A stretch of DNA of 64,000 nt from Gordonia hongkongensis (GTDB taxonomy: Bacteria; Actinomycetota; Actinomycetes; Mycobacteriales; Mycobacteriaceae): assembly GCF_023078355.1 (NCBI RefSeq), contig NZ_CP095552.1, positions 682,001 to 746,000 of the forward strand, given 5' to 3'. Each line of letters begins with the position of its first letter. The stretch's first letter is position 1. The notes beneath the pieces are model-generated. The model was not told where the DNA came from. It did no database searches and worked only from the letters and a program-made list of their open reading frames with translations. Positions 44,789-54,092 of this stretch are shown here, one piece after another. Position numbers and translations under genes: made by a program.

Positions 44789-44792
44789 AATA

Positions 44793-45413
44793 ATGGCTTC
44801 CATGACGGCCCGCACCCCCGACAGCCCGATTTCTGGTGCTCCCGCCTCGCCGACCCGTCGTCCAGGTGGTCGTAGCGCGCGCGTGCAATCGGCGGTCTAC
44901 ACGGCAGTCGGTCAGCTCGTCGGGGCCGGACGCCGCGAGACGATGACGATCCCCGAGGTCGCCGAACTCGCCGGGGTGAATCCGACCAGCATCTATCGAC
45001 GCTGGGGAACGATCGACGCGCTTCTCGGGGAGGTCGCCGTTGCGGCGTTGACGCAGGGCGAACCCCTGCCCGACACCGGCACTCTCGCCGAGGACCTGTC
45101 CGAGTGGGCGCAGATCATCGCCGCCGACATCGCACGCCCGAAGCGCCGCGCCTACCTTCGGGCCATGGTCGCCGCGCGCGAGGACATCGTCGAGGTCTGC
45201 CCCTGCTGGGAGATCCGGCGTGGGCACGCCGAACAGATGATCGCGCGGGCGCGGGACCGCGGCGAACCCACGCCGTCGGTCCGACAGGTGCTCGACCACG
45301 TGATCGCCCCGCTGTATCACCATGCGGTCTTCGGACTCGAGCTCGACGCCGATCATGCCGCCGGCCTGGTCGATGACGTCTTGTCGATGATCGGAGCTGC
45401 GCCGAGAAGGTAG
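44793..45413 (+). CDS. TetR-family regulator, divergent from MFS transporter
   Basis: About 206 residues. DNA-binding part: RVQSAVYTAVGQLVGAGRRETMTIPEVAELAGVNPTSIYRRWGTIDALLGEVA. C-terminal TetR_C-type ligand domain. ATG 44793 and ATG 44802 are both in frame, and neither has a clear ribosome site, so a leaderless transcript is possible. Followed 23 bases later by the amidase gene on the same strand. Confidence 0.83.
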   Translation: MASMTARTPDSPISGAPASPTRRPGGRSARVQSAVYTAVGQLVGAGRRETMTIPEVAELAGVNPTSIYRRWGTIDALLGEVAVAALTQGEPLPDTGTLAEDLSEWAQIIAADIARPKRRAYLRAMVAAREDIVEVCPCWEIRRGHAEQMIARARDRGEPTPSVRQVLDHVIAPLYHHAVFGLELDADHAAGLVDDVLSMIGAAPRR

Positions 45414-45436
45414 GCCGAGACGATAGGGTCCCGGGA

Positions 45437-46849
45437 ATGAAACACGTTCACGCGTTCACCGACGACGCACTCGGCGAGCACGACGCGGTCGGCGTCGCCC
45501 AGGCCATCGCATCCGGAGAGATCTCCGCTTCCGAGGCGGTCGAGGCCGCGATCGCGCGGATCGATGCCGTCAACCCGCACCTCAACGCCATCGCCTTCGA
45601 CGATCGCGAGCGTGCGCGCAAACGCGCGGTCGACAACGACTTCCCGCTGGGATCGTTCATCGGGGTGCCGTCGATCATCAAGAACAACACCGACCTCGCG
45701 GGGCTGCCGACCTGTCACGGTTCGGCTGCGGTGCCCCAACGACCGGCGAAGGCCAACGAGGCGTTCACCAATCAGTTCCTGGCGAGCGGCGTCAATGTGG
45801 TCGGCGCGTCGACGATGCCGGCCTTCGGGCTGACCTCGACGACGGAGTTCGTCGACCGCGAGCCGACCCGCAACCCGTGGGACACCGACTACTCGTCGGG
45901 CGGCTCGTCCGGTGGTTCCGCGGCGCTCGTCGCGGCCGGTGCACTGCCGATCGCCCACGCCAACGACGGTGGCGGATCGATTCGCATCCCCGCCGCCATC
46001 TGTGGGCTGGTCGGACTGAAGCCGAGTCGCGGGCGCGTCGAGGCGTCGAAAGAGACACGGGACGCGCCGATTGACCTCGTGTCGAACGGGATCGTCAGCC
46101 GATCGGTGCGCGACACCGCCCGATTCCTCGCCGACACACAGGGTTTCCGGCCCGCGCCCGGGATGCCGCCGGTCGGGCTGGTCGAGGGGCCGGGGACCAA
46201 ACGGCTCAAGATCGCGCTGATCACCGAGCCGCTGACCGGCTCGCTGCTCGACCGGGACACACAACGGTGTGTCACCGAGGCCGCCGAGCTGGTCGAGTCC
46301 CTCGGACATCGCACCGAGATGGTGCCGTTGCCGGTCGATCGCGACTACGTCCGGGACTTCATCGACTACTGGTCACTGCTGGCCCTGGCGCTGGACCGAT
46401 TCGGAAAACGGGTGGTCGACAAGGGCTTCGACCGTTCCCAGGTGGACTCGTTCACCCGTGGGCTCTCGCGTAGCGCGCTCCGGCACTTCTACCGGCTGCC
46501 CGGGGCGGTCCGCGGGCTGCGGAGGTCCACGGCGGCGATCCGCGGACTGCATGACACCTTCGACGTGGTCCTCAACCCGACCGTCGTCCACGCGACCCCG
46601 GAGATCGGGTACCTCGATCCCGCACTCGACTTCGACGAGGCGATGGGCCGGCTGACCCGGTTCATCGCCTTCACCCCGGCCAACAACACCGCGGGCACCC
46701 CGGCGATCAGTCTGCCGCTGGGACAGACGGAATCGGGCATGCCCGTCGGCATCCACTTCGCTGCCGACCTCGGCCAGGAACGCACCCTCCTCGAGTTGGC
46801 CTTCGAACTCGAGGCGGCTCGACCGTTCGCGCGGATTCAGGATGCCTGA
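45437..46849 (+). CDS. Amidase signature family protein
   Basis: 470 residues. The catalytic Ser-Ser-Lys set is visible: Lys in GVPSIIKNNTD (about 82), Ser in the SSGGSSGGSAAL block (about 155-165) and Ser in NDGGGSIRIPAA (about 180). Family members hydrolyse aliphatic or aryl amides; the substrate is not predictable. Possibly co-transcribed with the TetR gene upstream. Convergent with the symporter gene, with a strong hairpin between them. Confidence 0.88.
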   Translation: MKHVHAFTDDALGEHDAVGVAQAIASGEISASEAVEAAIARIDAVNPHLNAIAFDDRERARKRAVDNDFPLGSFIGVPSIIKNNTDLAGLPTCHGSAAVPQRPAKANEAFTNQFLASGVNVVGASTMPAFGLTSTTEFVDREPTRNPWDTDYSSGGSSGGSAALVAAGALPIAHANDGGGSIRIPAAICGLVGLKPSRGRVEASKETRDAPIDLVSNGIVSRSVRDTARFLADTQGFRPAPGMPPVGLVEGPGTKRLKIALITEPLTGSLLDRDTQRCVTEAAELVESLGHRTEMVPLPVDRDYVRDFIDYWSLLALALDRFGKRVVDKGFDRSQVDSFTRGLSRSALRHFYRLPGAVRGLRRSTAAIRGLHDTFDVVLNPTVVHATPEIGYLDPALDFDEAMGRLTRFIAFTPANNTAGTPAISLPLGQTESGMPVGIHFAADLGQERTLLELAFELEAARPFARIQDA

Positions 46850-46944
46850 GATACGTAATTCGTTCCCGCGGTGCCGTTTCCGTTCCGCTTATTGGATCCT
46901 ATAAGCACGACGGAAACTGCGCCGCGGGGAGGAATCCCACACCG

Positions 46945-46985
46945 ACGACAGACGCACCACCGAAGATCGGTGGTGCGTCTGTCGT
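46945..46985. terminator. Bidirectional terminator hairpin
   Basis: Arms 46945-46963 and 46967-46985 are perfect 19-bp reverse complements around the loop AGA. It lies between the convergent amidase and symporter genes. The rest of 46850-47006 contains no gene. Confidence 0.8.
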
Positions 46986-47006
46986 TGCGGGTCGAGCGCG
47001 AGTTGG

Positions 47007-48662
47007 CTAGTGCTGCACGGCCTTCTCGGCGCCGATGCCGGTGAGGGAGCGAACCTCCATCTCGGCGTTGCGTTCCGGGGTGCCGTTGTCCGACGGGCTG
47101 GTCAGCGTGCCGACGATGCCGAGGACGAAGGCCAGCGGGATCGAGATGATGCCCGGGTTGGCCAGCGGGAACCAGGCGAAGTCGGCGCCGGAGATCATGG
47201 CGGTCGACGACCCGGAGACGGCGGGGGAGAAGACGATCAGGACGATCGTGGAGATCAGGCCGCCGTACATGCTCCACAGGGCGCCGCGGGTGTTGAACCG
47301 CTTCCAGTAGAGCGAGTAGACGATCGTCGGCAGGTTCGCGGCCGCGGCGATCGCGAAGGCCAGCGCCACCAGGAAGGCGATGTTCTGGCCGTTGGCGAGG
47401 ATGCCGAGGACGATGCTGACGATGCCGAGGACCACGACGGTGTATCGCGAGACGCGGACCTGGTCGTCCTCACTTGCCTTGTTGCGCTTGATCACCGAGG
47501 CGTAGATGTCGTGGGCGAACGACGCCGACGCGGTGATGGCGAGGCCGGCGACCACGGCGAGGATCGTCGCGAAGGCGACCGCCGAGATGATGCCCAGCAG
47601 GACCACGCCACCGAGTTCGAACGCGAGCAACGGTGCGGCCGAGTTCTGTCCGCCGGCGGCGTCGAGGATCTTGTCCGGTCCGACCAGGGCGGCCGCTCCG
47701 TAACCGAGAACCAGGGTGAACAGGTAGAAGGCGCCGATGAGGGCGATGGCCCAGACCACCGACTTGCGAGCCTCTTTCGCGGTCGGCACGGTGTAGAACC
47801 GCATCAGCACGTGCGGGAGGCCCGCGGTGCCGAGGACGAGCGCGATGGCGAGCGAGATGAAGTTGATCTGGCTCGTCAGGGACCCGCCATACTGGGCACC
47901 GGGAGCGAGAACGTCACGCGCGGCGACCTTTTCGCTGGTCGAGTCGGTCACCGCGTCCTGTGCCGCACCGAGGATCGACGACAGGTTCATGCCGAACTTG
48001 GCCAGCACGATGACGGTCATGATGCCGGCACCCGCGATGAGCAGGACGGCCTTGATGATCTGCACCCAGGTGGTGCCCTTCATGCCGCCGATGAGCACGT
48101 AGACGATCATCAGCGCACCGACGACGGCGATGACGATGGACTGGCCGAGGCGCCCCTCGATGTCGAGGAGCAACGCGACCAGGCCGCCGGCGCCGGCCAT
48201 CTGGGCGAGCAGGTAGAACAGCGACACCGCGAGGGTGGAGATCGCCGCGGCCAGACGCACCGGGCGTTGCTTGAGGCGGAAGCTGAGGACGTCCGCCATC
48301 GTGAACTTGCCGGTGTTGCGCAGCAGTTCCGCCACGAGCAGCAGCGCGACCAGCCACGCGACGAGGAACCCGATGGAGTAGAGGAAGCCGTCGTAGCCGT
48401 AGACCGCGATGGCGCCCGCGATACCGAGGAAGCTGGCCGCCGACAGGTAGTCGCCGGCGATGGCGACGCCGTTCTGCGGTCCGGAGAAGCCGCGGCCGCC
48501 GGTGAAGAAGTCGGCGGCGGTGTTGTTGTTCTTGCTGGCCTTGATGACCACGAACATCGTGACCGCGACGAACGCGGCGAAGATGGCGATGTTGGCGGCC
48601 GGGCTGCCGACGGTCGCCGCCAGGACGGTCACGTCGGTGGTGGGTACGGCAGTGGTGTTCAC
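47007..48662 (-). CDS. Sodium:solute symporter, acetate/monocarboxylate type (ActP/MctC-like)
   Basis: 551 residues with 13 membrane helices. NGVAIAGDYLSAASFLGIAGAIAVYGYDGFLYSIGFLVAW and VLIGGMKGTTWVQIIKAVLL are characteristic of the acetate/pyruvate branch of the SSS family. GTG 48662 overlaps the DUF485 stop (GTGA). Probable monocarboxylate uptake. Second of two such symporters next to a LytS/LytTR system. Confidence 0.9.
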   Translation of the reverse strand: MNTTAVPTTDVTVLAATVGSPAANIAIFAAFVAVTMFVVIKASKNNNTAADFFTGGRGFSGPQNGVAIAGDYLSAASFLGIAGAIAVYGYDGFLYSIGFLVAWLVALLLVAELLRNTGKFTMADVLSFRLKQRPVRLAAAISTLAVSLFYLLAQMAGAGGLVALLLDIEGRLGQSIVIAVVGALMIVYVLIGGMKGTTWVQIIKAVLLIAGAGIMTVIVLAKFGMNLSSILGAAQDAVTDSTSEKVAARDVLAPGAQYGGSLTSQINFISLAIALVLGTAGLPHVLMRFYTVPTAKEARKSVVWAIALIGAFYLFTLVLGYGAAALVGPDKILDAAGGQNSAAPLLAFELGGVVLLGIISAVAFATILAVVAGLAITASASFAHDIYASVIKRNKASEDDQVRVSRYTVVVLGIVSIVLGILANGQNIAFLVALAFAIAAAANLPTIVYSLYWKRFNTRGALWSMYGGLISTIVLIVFSPAVSGSSTAMISGADFAWFPLANPGIISIPLAFVLGIVGTLTSPSDNGTPERNAEMEVRSLTGIGAEKAVQH

Positions 48663-49015
48663 AGTGCGGGCCCGCCTTCCATCTCGTTGCGGATCGCCTC
48701 GGCCTTCGGATCGAGATTGCGATTGGCGAAGCGTACGTACATGCCGGTGATGACGAAGGTGCTGACGAACTGCAACAGACCGAGCATCAGGCCGAGGTTG
48801 ATGTTGCCCCAGACCTGGGTCGCCATGAAGTCATGGGCGAAGGCGCCGAGCAGCACGTAGAGGGCGTACCAGATCAGGAAGAACGCGGTCAGCGGGAAGA
48901 CGAACTTCCGCAGCGTCCGCCGCAGCTCCTGGAACTCCGGACTGGCCTGCATCTCGATGAACTCTTCGCCGGTCGGCGCGTGTGGCGCCGGTGGTGGTTG
49001 GTCGACGGTCGACAC
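48659..49015 (-). CDS. DUF485 membrane protein, symporter partner
   Basis: 118 residues, two membrane helices, EFQELRRTLRKFVFPLTAFFLIWYALYVLLGAFAHDFM is the DUF485 core. Genes of this family usually stand directly before acetate symporter genes, as here. GTG 49015 has an excellent GGGAGG site. Confidence 0.9.
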   Translation of the reverse strand: MSTVDQPPPAPHAPTGEEFIEMQASPEFQELRRTLRKFVFPLTAFFLIWYALYVLLGAFAHDFMATQVWGNINLGLMLGLLQFVSTFVITGMYVRFANRNLDPKAEAIRNEMEGGPAL

Positions 49016-49125
49016 GTTTCCTCCCAGGGTGACGTGGCCACATGTGTGATGGCTCTACGGAACTCAGCCTGAATGAGGTGCAGATCACAGACAATCGGGT
49101 GGCCTGGGTCACACGCTGAAACCCG

Positions 49126-49144
49126 CCGTCCGTGCGCCGGACGG
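49126..49144. terminator. Short hairpin behind the second symporter gene
   Basis: CCGTCCG (49126-49132) and CGGACGG (49138-49144) form a 7-bp stem with a 5-base loop, about 45 bases past the symporter stop on the minus strand. Weak candidate terminator. The rest of 49016-49188 must hold the promoter of the DUF485 operon. Confidence 0.35.
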
Positions 49145-49188
49145 TCGGTGAGATCCGACGAACGGCGAACGGTCACCTGTCCGAACGG

Positions 49189-50952
49189 TCAGGTCGTCCG
49201 CTCGTCCGGGGCCCGTCCCGGGGTGCGATCGAGCCCCATCCCGACGCGCTCCGGGACGTGCATCCGGGCAAAGGTCCGTGCGAGGTCGACGGGTACCCGT
49301 CCCCGGGTTGCCTTGCTGACCAGCACCATCGTGCCGAACGCGAGTGGGACCGTCACGGCGGCCGGGTAGCCGATCACGACCGCAAGCCACCCGCCCAGCA
49401 CGTCGTCGTCGACGACCCCGGCGATCGCCAGCATCGTCGCCGACCCCGACGACGCGCCGCCGACGACGAGTCCGGCGATCGCGCCGACGGCCGTGAGTCC
49501 GCGCCACCAGATCCCGAGGACCAGCAGCGGGCACAGCGTCGACGCGGCGACGGCGAACACCAACCCGACGGTCCGGGACAGCTCCAGGGACGCGGCGGCC
49601 AGCGACAAACCGATCGGGATCAGTCCGCCGATGACCGCGGCCACCCGGAAGTCGCGCACCCGGCCGCGCAGCAGGTCGGTGGCGAGCGCCCCGGCGACCG
49701 ACACCAGCAGCCCCGACGACGTGGCGAGGAAGGCGGCGATCGCCCCGGCGGCGACGAGCGCGGCCAGGATCTGACCGGCGATCCCGCCGACCGCCGCGCT
49801 CGGCAGCAACAGGACCGCGGCGTCGGCGGTGCCGGTGATCAGCAGTTCGGGGACGTAGAGCCGTGCGAACATCCCCAGCAGGATGGGGAAGAGGTAGAAC
49901 AACGAGAGCAGTGCGATGACCGCCAGCGCGGTTCGCCGCGCCGATCGCCCGTCAGGGTTGGTGTAGAAGCGCACCAGCACGTGGGGCAGACCCATCACGC
50001 CGAGGAACGTCGCGATGATGAGCGACAGCACCTGGTACAGCGGGTGACTGCCGCCGAAGCCCCCACCGGGCGCGATCCAGTCCGCGTTTTGTGCCGGCGC
50101 GCCCGCGACGACCGGGGTGGCCGCACCGGCGTCGAGGAAGATCGTCGAGCCCGCGGAGATGACGTGGGGTCCGGTGGTGTCCACCGGCGCGTCGTCGACG
50201 ACGACCCCGTCGAGCGTCCCGGTGACCCGTACGCCGGTGGTCTCGGCGACGGTGACCGAGACGTCGGTGGTCACGTCGACGGTCGTCGCGGTGGTGATGC
50301 GCGGCGGCGCGGGTTCGCCGACGGGAGTGGGGTCCTGGGCGAAGACGCCGATCAGGACGAGCGCGGGGACCGCGATCGCGGTCAGCTTGAGCCAGTACTG
50401 GAAGGCCTGCACGAAGGTGATCGATCGCATGCCGCCGCCCACCACGTTCACGATCACGATCAGTCCGACGCCGACCACGCCGGCCCACACCGGTGCGCCG
50501 AGAAGGATGTTGAGGGTGAGTCCCGCGCCCTGGAACTGCGGGATGAGGTACAGCACGCAGACGACGACCACGACGAGCATCGCGGTCTTCCGTGCCGCCG
50601 GCGAGGCGAGGCGGAACTCGGCGAAGTCGGGCACCGTGTAGGCCCCGGAACGACGCAGGGGCGCGGCGACGAACAGCAACAGGCCCAGGTAGCCGGCGGT
50701 GAACCCGACGGGGTACCAGAGTGCGTCGGCGCCGTACTTCGCGATGAGGCCCGCCACGCCGAGAAACGATGCTGCCGAGAGGTATTCACCGGACACCGCG
50801 GCGGCGTTCCAGCGTGAGCCGACGCTCCGCGACGCCACCAGGAAGTCCGACGTGGTCCGTGAGAAACGGCCGCCCCACGCGCCGACCGCGATTGTGGCGA
50901 TGGCGGCGGCGAACAGGCCGATCGCGGTGAGGGCGTGGACGTCGGTCGTCAC
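49189..50952 (-). CDS. Sodium:solute symporter with extracytoplasmic Thr/Val-rich insert
   Basis: 587 residues, SSS family, monocarboxylate branch (AAVSGEYLSAASFLGVAGLIAKYGADALWYPVGF, GGGMRSITFVQAFQYWLKL, MGLPHVLVRFYTNPDGRSARR). Between two helices, residues about 206-298, it has a hydrophilic Thr/Val-rich insert (TTATTVDVTTDVSVTV) that probably lies outside the membrane. GTG 50952 overlaps the stop of the small membrane gene upstream (GTGA). Belongs to the same operon as the LytTR regulator. Confidence 0.88.
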   Translation of the reverse strand: MTTDVHALTAIGLFAAAIATIAVGAWGGRFSRTTSDFLVASRSVGSRWNAAAVSGEYLSAASFLGVAGLIAKYGADALWYPVGFTAGYLGLLLFVAAPLRRSGAYTVPDFAEFRLASPAARKTAMLVVVVVCVLYLIPQFQGAGLTLNILLGAPVWAGVVGVGLIVIVNVVGGGMRSITFVQAFQYWLKLTAIAVPALVLIGVFAQDPTPVGEPAPPRITTATTVDVTTDVSVTVAETTGVRVTGTLDGVVVDDAPVDTTGPHVISAGSTIFLDAGAATPVVAGAPAQNADWIAPGGGFGGSHPLYQVLSLIIATFLGVMGLPHVLVRFYTNPDGRSARRTALAVIALLSLFYLFPILLGMFARLYVPELLITGTADAAVLLLPSAAVGGIAGQILAALVAAGAIAAFLATSSGLLVSVAGALATDLLRGRVRDFRVAAVIGGLIPIGLSLAAASLELSRTVGLVFAVAASTLCPLLVLGIWWRGLTAVGAIAGLVVGGASSGSATMLAIAGVVDDDVLGGWLAVVIGYPAAVTVPLAFGTMVLVSKATRGRVPVDLARTFARMHVPERVGMGLDRTPGRAPDERTT

Positions 50953-51347
50953 GGCGGGCCCGGTTCGGGTGCGTCGGACAGATCGTCATCCACGAGGCCC
51001 ATGAAGTCGCGTTCGGCCTGCTCGGCGAGGTGGACGTAGAGCCGTCCGGTCAGATACAGGAGTGGGAAGGCGAGTACTCCCAGCATCAGCCAGATGAGTC
51101 GAATCCCGAAGACGCCGGCGTCGGCGATGCCCGGAAACACCCAGGCGGCAACGGGTATGGCGGCGGCAACGGCGAGCAGGGCGCCCCCGAGCCGCAGGCC
51201 GAGACCGAGTTGGGCGCGCATGAGGCCGCGGACGAGCGCGTCGCCGACCTCGGTCTGTTCCTGGACCTCGACGCGGGTGCGGACCATTCGCGCCCCGCGG
51301 CGGGAGGCGAGCACCACCCGTTCGCGCTGGGGCGGGTGCTCAGCCAT
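50949..51347 (-). CDS. Small two-helix membrane protein, symporter partner
   Basis: 132 residues with two membrane helices (about 53-70 and 80-102) and charged ends. It occupies the place that DUF485 takes in the neighbouring symporter pair and may be its counterpart; sequence similarity to DUF485 is weak. ATG 51347 overlaps the regulator gene by 8 bases and its own end overlaps the symporter start. Confidence 0.75.
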   Translation of the reverse strand: MAEHPPQRERVVLASRRGARMVRTRVEVQEQTEVGDALVRGLMRAQLGLGLRLGGALLAVAAAIPVAAWVFPGIADAGVFGIRLIWLMLGVLAFPLLYLTGRLYVHLAEQAERDFMGLVDDDLSDAPEPGPP

Positions 51348-52155
51348 CGTCCCGTGCGGTGGGGGAACGATACTGACGCAGCGGGTCCCGGATGAGGCGG
51401 TCCTTGAGTTCGCGGACCTGTCGGCGGCTCACGGGCAGCTCGACGGCCTCGGATGCGCCGTTCGCGCGGACACACACCACCGTGCCGCCGCCGACCGTCC
51501 GCAATCCGGTGACCATCGGCAGCGCGACGAGGTAGGACCGGTGCACCCGAGCGAATCCGGTGTCCTGCCAGCGGGATTCGAGCGTCGACAACGGGATGCG
51601 GACGAGATGTGCGCCCGAGTCGGCGTGCAGTCGGGCGTAGTCGCCGACGGCCTCGACCCAGGAGATCGAATCGCGCCGGACGAGCGAGGTCACGCCGCTC
51701 ATCTCCACCGGGATGACCTCGTCCGGCGCGGCGCGGCGCTCCGGACGAACGGTCGGTTGCGCGGGCTCGGGTGCACGCTCCCGACTGTCGAGGCTCGCGC
51801 GGACCCGGTCGACCGCCTGGGTGAGACGTTGTTCGCGTAGGGGTTTGAGCAGGTAGTCGACGGCTCCGACCTCGAAGGCGTCGACGGCCCGGTCGTCGTG
51901 GGCCGTGACGAACACGATCGCCGGGGGCGAGGCGTATTTCGCGAGGACGCCGGCGAGTTCGAGTCCCGACAGGCCGGGCATGTTGATGTCGAGGAAGATC
52001 GCGTCGATGCGGTGCTCGTTGAGTTCGCGGAGGGCGCCGGTGGCGTCGGACGCGGAGCGGACCTCGGCGACGTCGTCCTGCCGGTTCAACAGGTAGCCGA
52101 GCTCGTCGAGAGCGGGTGGTTCGTCGTCGACCGCGAGTACCACCAGTGCGGTCAT
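51340..52155 (-). CDS. LytTR-family response regulator
   Basis: 271 residues: a receiver domain (phosphoacceptor Asp56 in FLDINMPG, VTAHDD, Lys in DYLLKPL) and a C-terminal LytTR DNA-binding domain (ISWVEAVGDYARLHADSG ... FARVHRSYLVAL). Works with the sensor kinase encoded upstream. By context it should control the two symporters, similar to BtsSR control of pyruvate transport in E. coli (inference). Confidence 0.9.
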   Translation of the reverse strand: MTALVVLAVDDEPPALDELGYLLNRQDDVAEVRSASDATGALRELNEHRIDAIFLDINMPGLSGLELAGVLAKYASPPAIVFVTAHDDRAVDAFEVGAVDYLLKPLREQRLTQAVDRVRASLDSRERAPEPAQPTVRPERRAAPDEVIPVEMSGVTSLVRRDSISWVEAVGDYARLHADSGAHLVRIPLSTLESRWQDTGFARVHRSYLVALPMVTGLRTVGGGTVVCVRANGASEAVELPVSRRQVRELKDRLIRDPLRQYRSPTARDDG

Positions 52156-52234
52156 GGAACACCTCCCGCCTCGACGACAGCCCGCAGTTTACCGCCCTGG
52201 AGTTCGGGCACCGCCGGAACTCGGGCGTTGCGTT

Positions 52235-53425
52235 TCATGCCCGGATGCCCGCACGGAACTTCGGGACACGCATCCCCACCTTGGTGCCGGCGCCGACAGC
52301 CGTCTCGACGACGAGGCCGTAGTCGTTGCCGAACGCGGCGCGGAGCCGGTGGTCGACGTTGGTCAGGCCCACGTGGGCACCCTCGCTGTGGTCGAGGGCG
52401 TCGAGAGCGCCGCTGCGCAGGAGCTCCGGTTCCATGCCCACGCCGTCGTCCTCGACCGTGATGACACAGTCGGTGCCCTCGTCGGCCGCGACGATGGTGA
52501 TCGTGCCGCCGCCCTTTGACGCGAGACCGTGCCGGACGGCGTTCTCGACGAGCGGCTGCAAGGCGAGGAACGGCACGACGACGTTCAGGACCTCCGGTGC
52601 GACATGCAGTTTGACGTCCAGGGCATTGCCGAAGCGGGCTCGTTCGAGGGTGAGGTAGCGGTCGATGTTCCGCAGCTCGTCGGCAAGCACGGTGTATTCG
52701 CCGGCGGCCCGGAAGGAGTATCGGGTGAAGTCGGCGAAGTCGAGGACGAGATCGCGCGCCCGGTCGGGGTCGGTCCGCACGAACGAGGCGATGGTGTTGA
52801 GCGCGTTGTAGATGAAGTGCGGACTGATCTGCGCGCGCAGGGCGAGGACCTCGGCGCGGTTGAGCCGTGCGCGAGAGGCGTCGAGGTCGGCGAGTTCGAT
52901 CTGGCTCGACGCGTACCGCGCGACTTCGGCGATGGCGCCGAGCATCCCGGGTCCGGGGCGTCGCGTGGTGGCGACCACGAGGACCCCGACTCCGACGTCG
53001 TCGGCGAGGAGCGGCTGGGCCACCAGCGCGCGCACGGGCGACTCGGCGCCGCTGGGGTCGGTGAGCAGGACGCGCCGGAGGTCACCCAGCGCGGACGACG
53101 CCGCACGGTCGGCGTGACCGAGCATCTCGACGTCCCAGATGGCCTCGCCGTCCGGCTCGTGGGCCAGGCGGCTCGGTTCGCCGTCGTACAGTGCGACCGC
53201 TTCGGCGCCGGTCAGGGTGTGCAGGTGCGGCAGTGCTTCGCGAGCCGACTCCGCCGACAGTCCGGTGCGCAGTGAGCGGGCGGCGAGCGAAGCGGTGTGC
53301 AGGGCCAGATGAACTGCCCGCTCGGCCGGGGTCCGCACGACGCGACGGGTGCGGATCAGCGCGACTGCGCCGACGCACGCGAGCACGCCGAGGAGAACGA
53401 GAGCGATGGTCACGCCGCTAGACAT
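52235..53425 (-). CDS. LytS-type sensor histidine kinase
   Basis: 396 residues: one N-terminal membrane helix (about 6-25), a GAF-like domain (about 50-180), a His_kinase domain with phospho-His203 in QISPHFIYNALNTIASF, and an HATPase domain (PLVENAVRHGL, DDGVGM). The ligand domain appears cytoplasmic. The gene starts inside the TetR gene (8-base overlap) and ends 79 bases before the response regulator. Confidence 0.9.
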   Translation of the reverse strand: MSSGVTIALVLLGVLACVGAVALIRTRRVVRTPAERAVHLALHTASLAARSLRTGLSAESAREALPHLHTLTGAEAVALYDGEPSRLAHEPDGEAIWDVEMLGHADRAASSALGDLRRVLLTDPSGAESPVRALVAQPLLADDVGVGVLVVATTRRPGPGMLGAIAEVARYASSQIELADLDASRARLNRAEVLALRAQISPHFIYNALNTIASFVRTDPDRARDLVLDFADFTRYSFRAAGEYTVLADELRNIDRYLTLERARFGNALDVKLHVAPEVLNVVVPFLALQPLVENAVRHGLASKGGGTITIVAADEGTDCVITVEDDGVGMEPELLRSGALDALDHSEGAHVGLTNVDHRLRAAFGNDYGLVVETAVGAGTKVGMRVPKFRAGIRA

Positions 53426-54011
53426 CGATGCCCCGATCGGCGTCCGTGGTGTGCGGCAACGACGACACGGCGAGGTCGATGAGGGTGTGCCGGTCGGCGT
53501 GCCACTTGTCGGGCGGCAGATGGCCGTGGGTGTCGAGGTCGGTGAGGCCGTGGGCCGCCGCGAAGAGCAGCGCTGCGTGGTGTCGCGCGGCATCGGCACC
53601 GACGATGCGACTCACGAGGGACACCAGGCCGTCCTGAGCGCGTGCCGCTGCGGGGATCGCCGGCGCGCCTGCCGGGGTTGCGAACATGAGCCGGTACAGG
53701 TGTGGCCGGTGCACGCCGAGGTCGGACAGCGCGTGCAGGGCCGATCGGACGGCATCCTCGGGCGACGGTTTCGGGTCGGCGGCGATGGCGTCGAGACCGT
53801 CCGCGACGACCGCCCATGCGTCGGTGGCGAGGGCCGCCAGCAACTCCTCTTTCCCGATGAAGTGGCGGTAGGCGGCCGAGCGGGAAACCCCGGCGCCACT
53901 GCCGACTTCGCGTAGGGTCACCGCCTCCGGCCCGCCGTGGTCGAGAAGTGCCGACGCCGCGGCCAGTAGTGCCTGCCTGGTGTGTGCCGCGCTCTCCGCT
54001 CTCGTGGTCAT
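53418..54011 (-). CDS. TetR-family regulator, autoregulated, divergent from SDR gene
   Basis: About 197 residues. DNA-binding part TRQALLAAASALLDHGGPEAVTLREVGSGAGVSRSAAYRHFIGKEELLAAL, then a TetR_C (WHG) type domain. ATG 54011; GTG 54014 is also possible. Two GTTGAC-N3-GTCAAC palindromes lie in the divergent promoter region, indicating control of itself and the SDR gene. Its 3' end overlaps the kinase gene, which may couple the two. Confidence 0.87.
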   Translation of the reverse strand: MTTRAESAAHTRQALLAAASALLDHGGPEAVTLREVGSGAGVSRSAAYRHFIGKEELLAALATDAWAVVADGLDAIAADPKPSPEDAVRSALHALSDLGVHRPHLYRLMFATPAGAPAIPAAARAQDGLVSLVSRIVGADAARHHAALLFAAAHGLTDLDTHGHLPPDKWHADRHTLIDLAVSSLPHTTDADRGIDV

Positions 54012-54025
54012 CACCCGACCCTACA

Positions 54026-54040
54026 GTTGACATCGTCAAC
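54026..54040. promoter_or_regulatory. TetR operator palindrome 1
   Basis: GTTGACATCGTCAAC is a perfect 6-bp inverted repeat around three bases, 15 bases upstream of the TetR start. Confidence 0.75.
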
Positions 54041-54058
54041 CGAATGGCGTCTTCTTGT

Positions 54059-54073
54059 GTTGACAACGTCAAC
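54059..54073. promoter_or_regulatory. TetR operator palindrome 2
   Basis: GTTGACAACGTCAAC repeats the same arms 33 bases further on, 19 bases before the SDR start. Two sites about three helical turns apart suggest binding by two dimers. Confidence 0.75.
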
Positions 54074-54092
54074 TCAAACGGCGGGAGCCGCT

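Noticed and set aside
47010..48860. 616-codon open frame antisense to the symporter
   Set aside because: Asp/Glu/Arg/His-rich low-complexity product that mirrors the codons of the real membrane protein gene.
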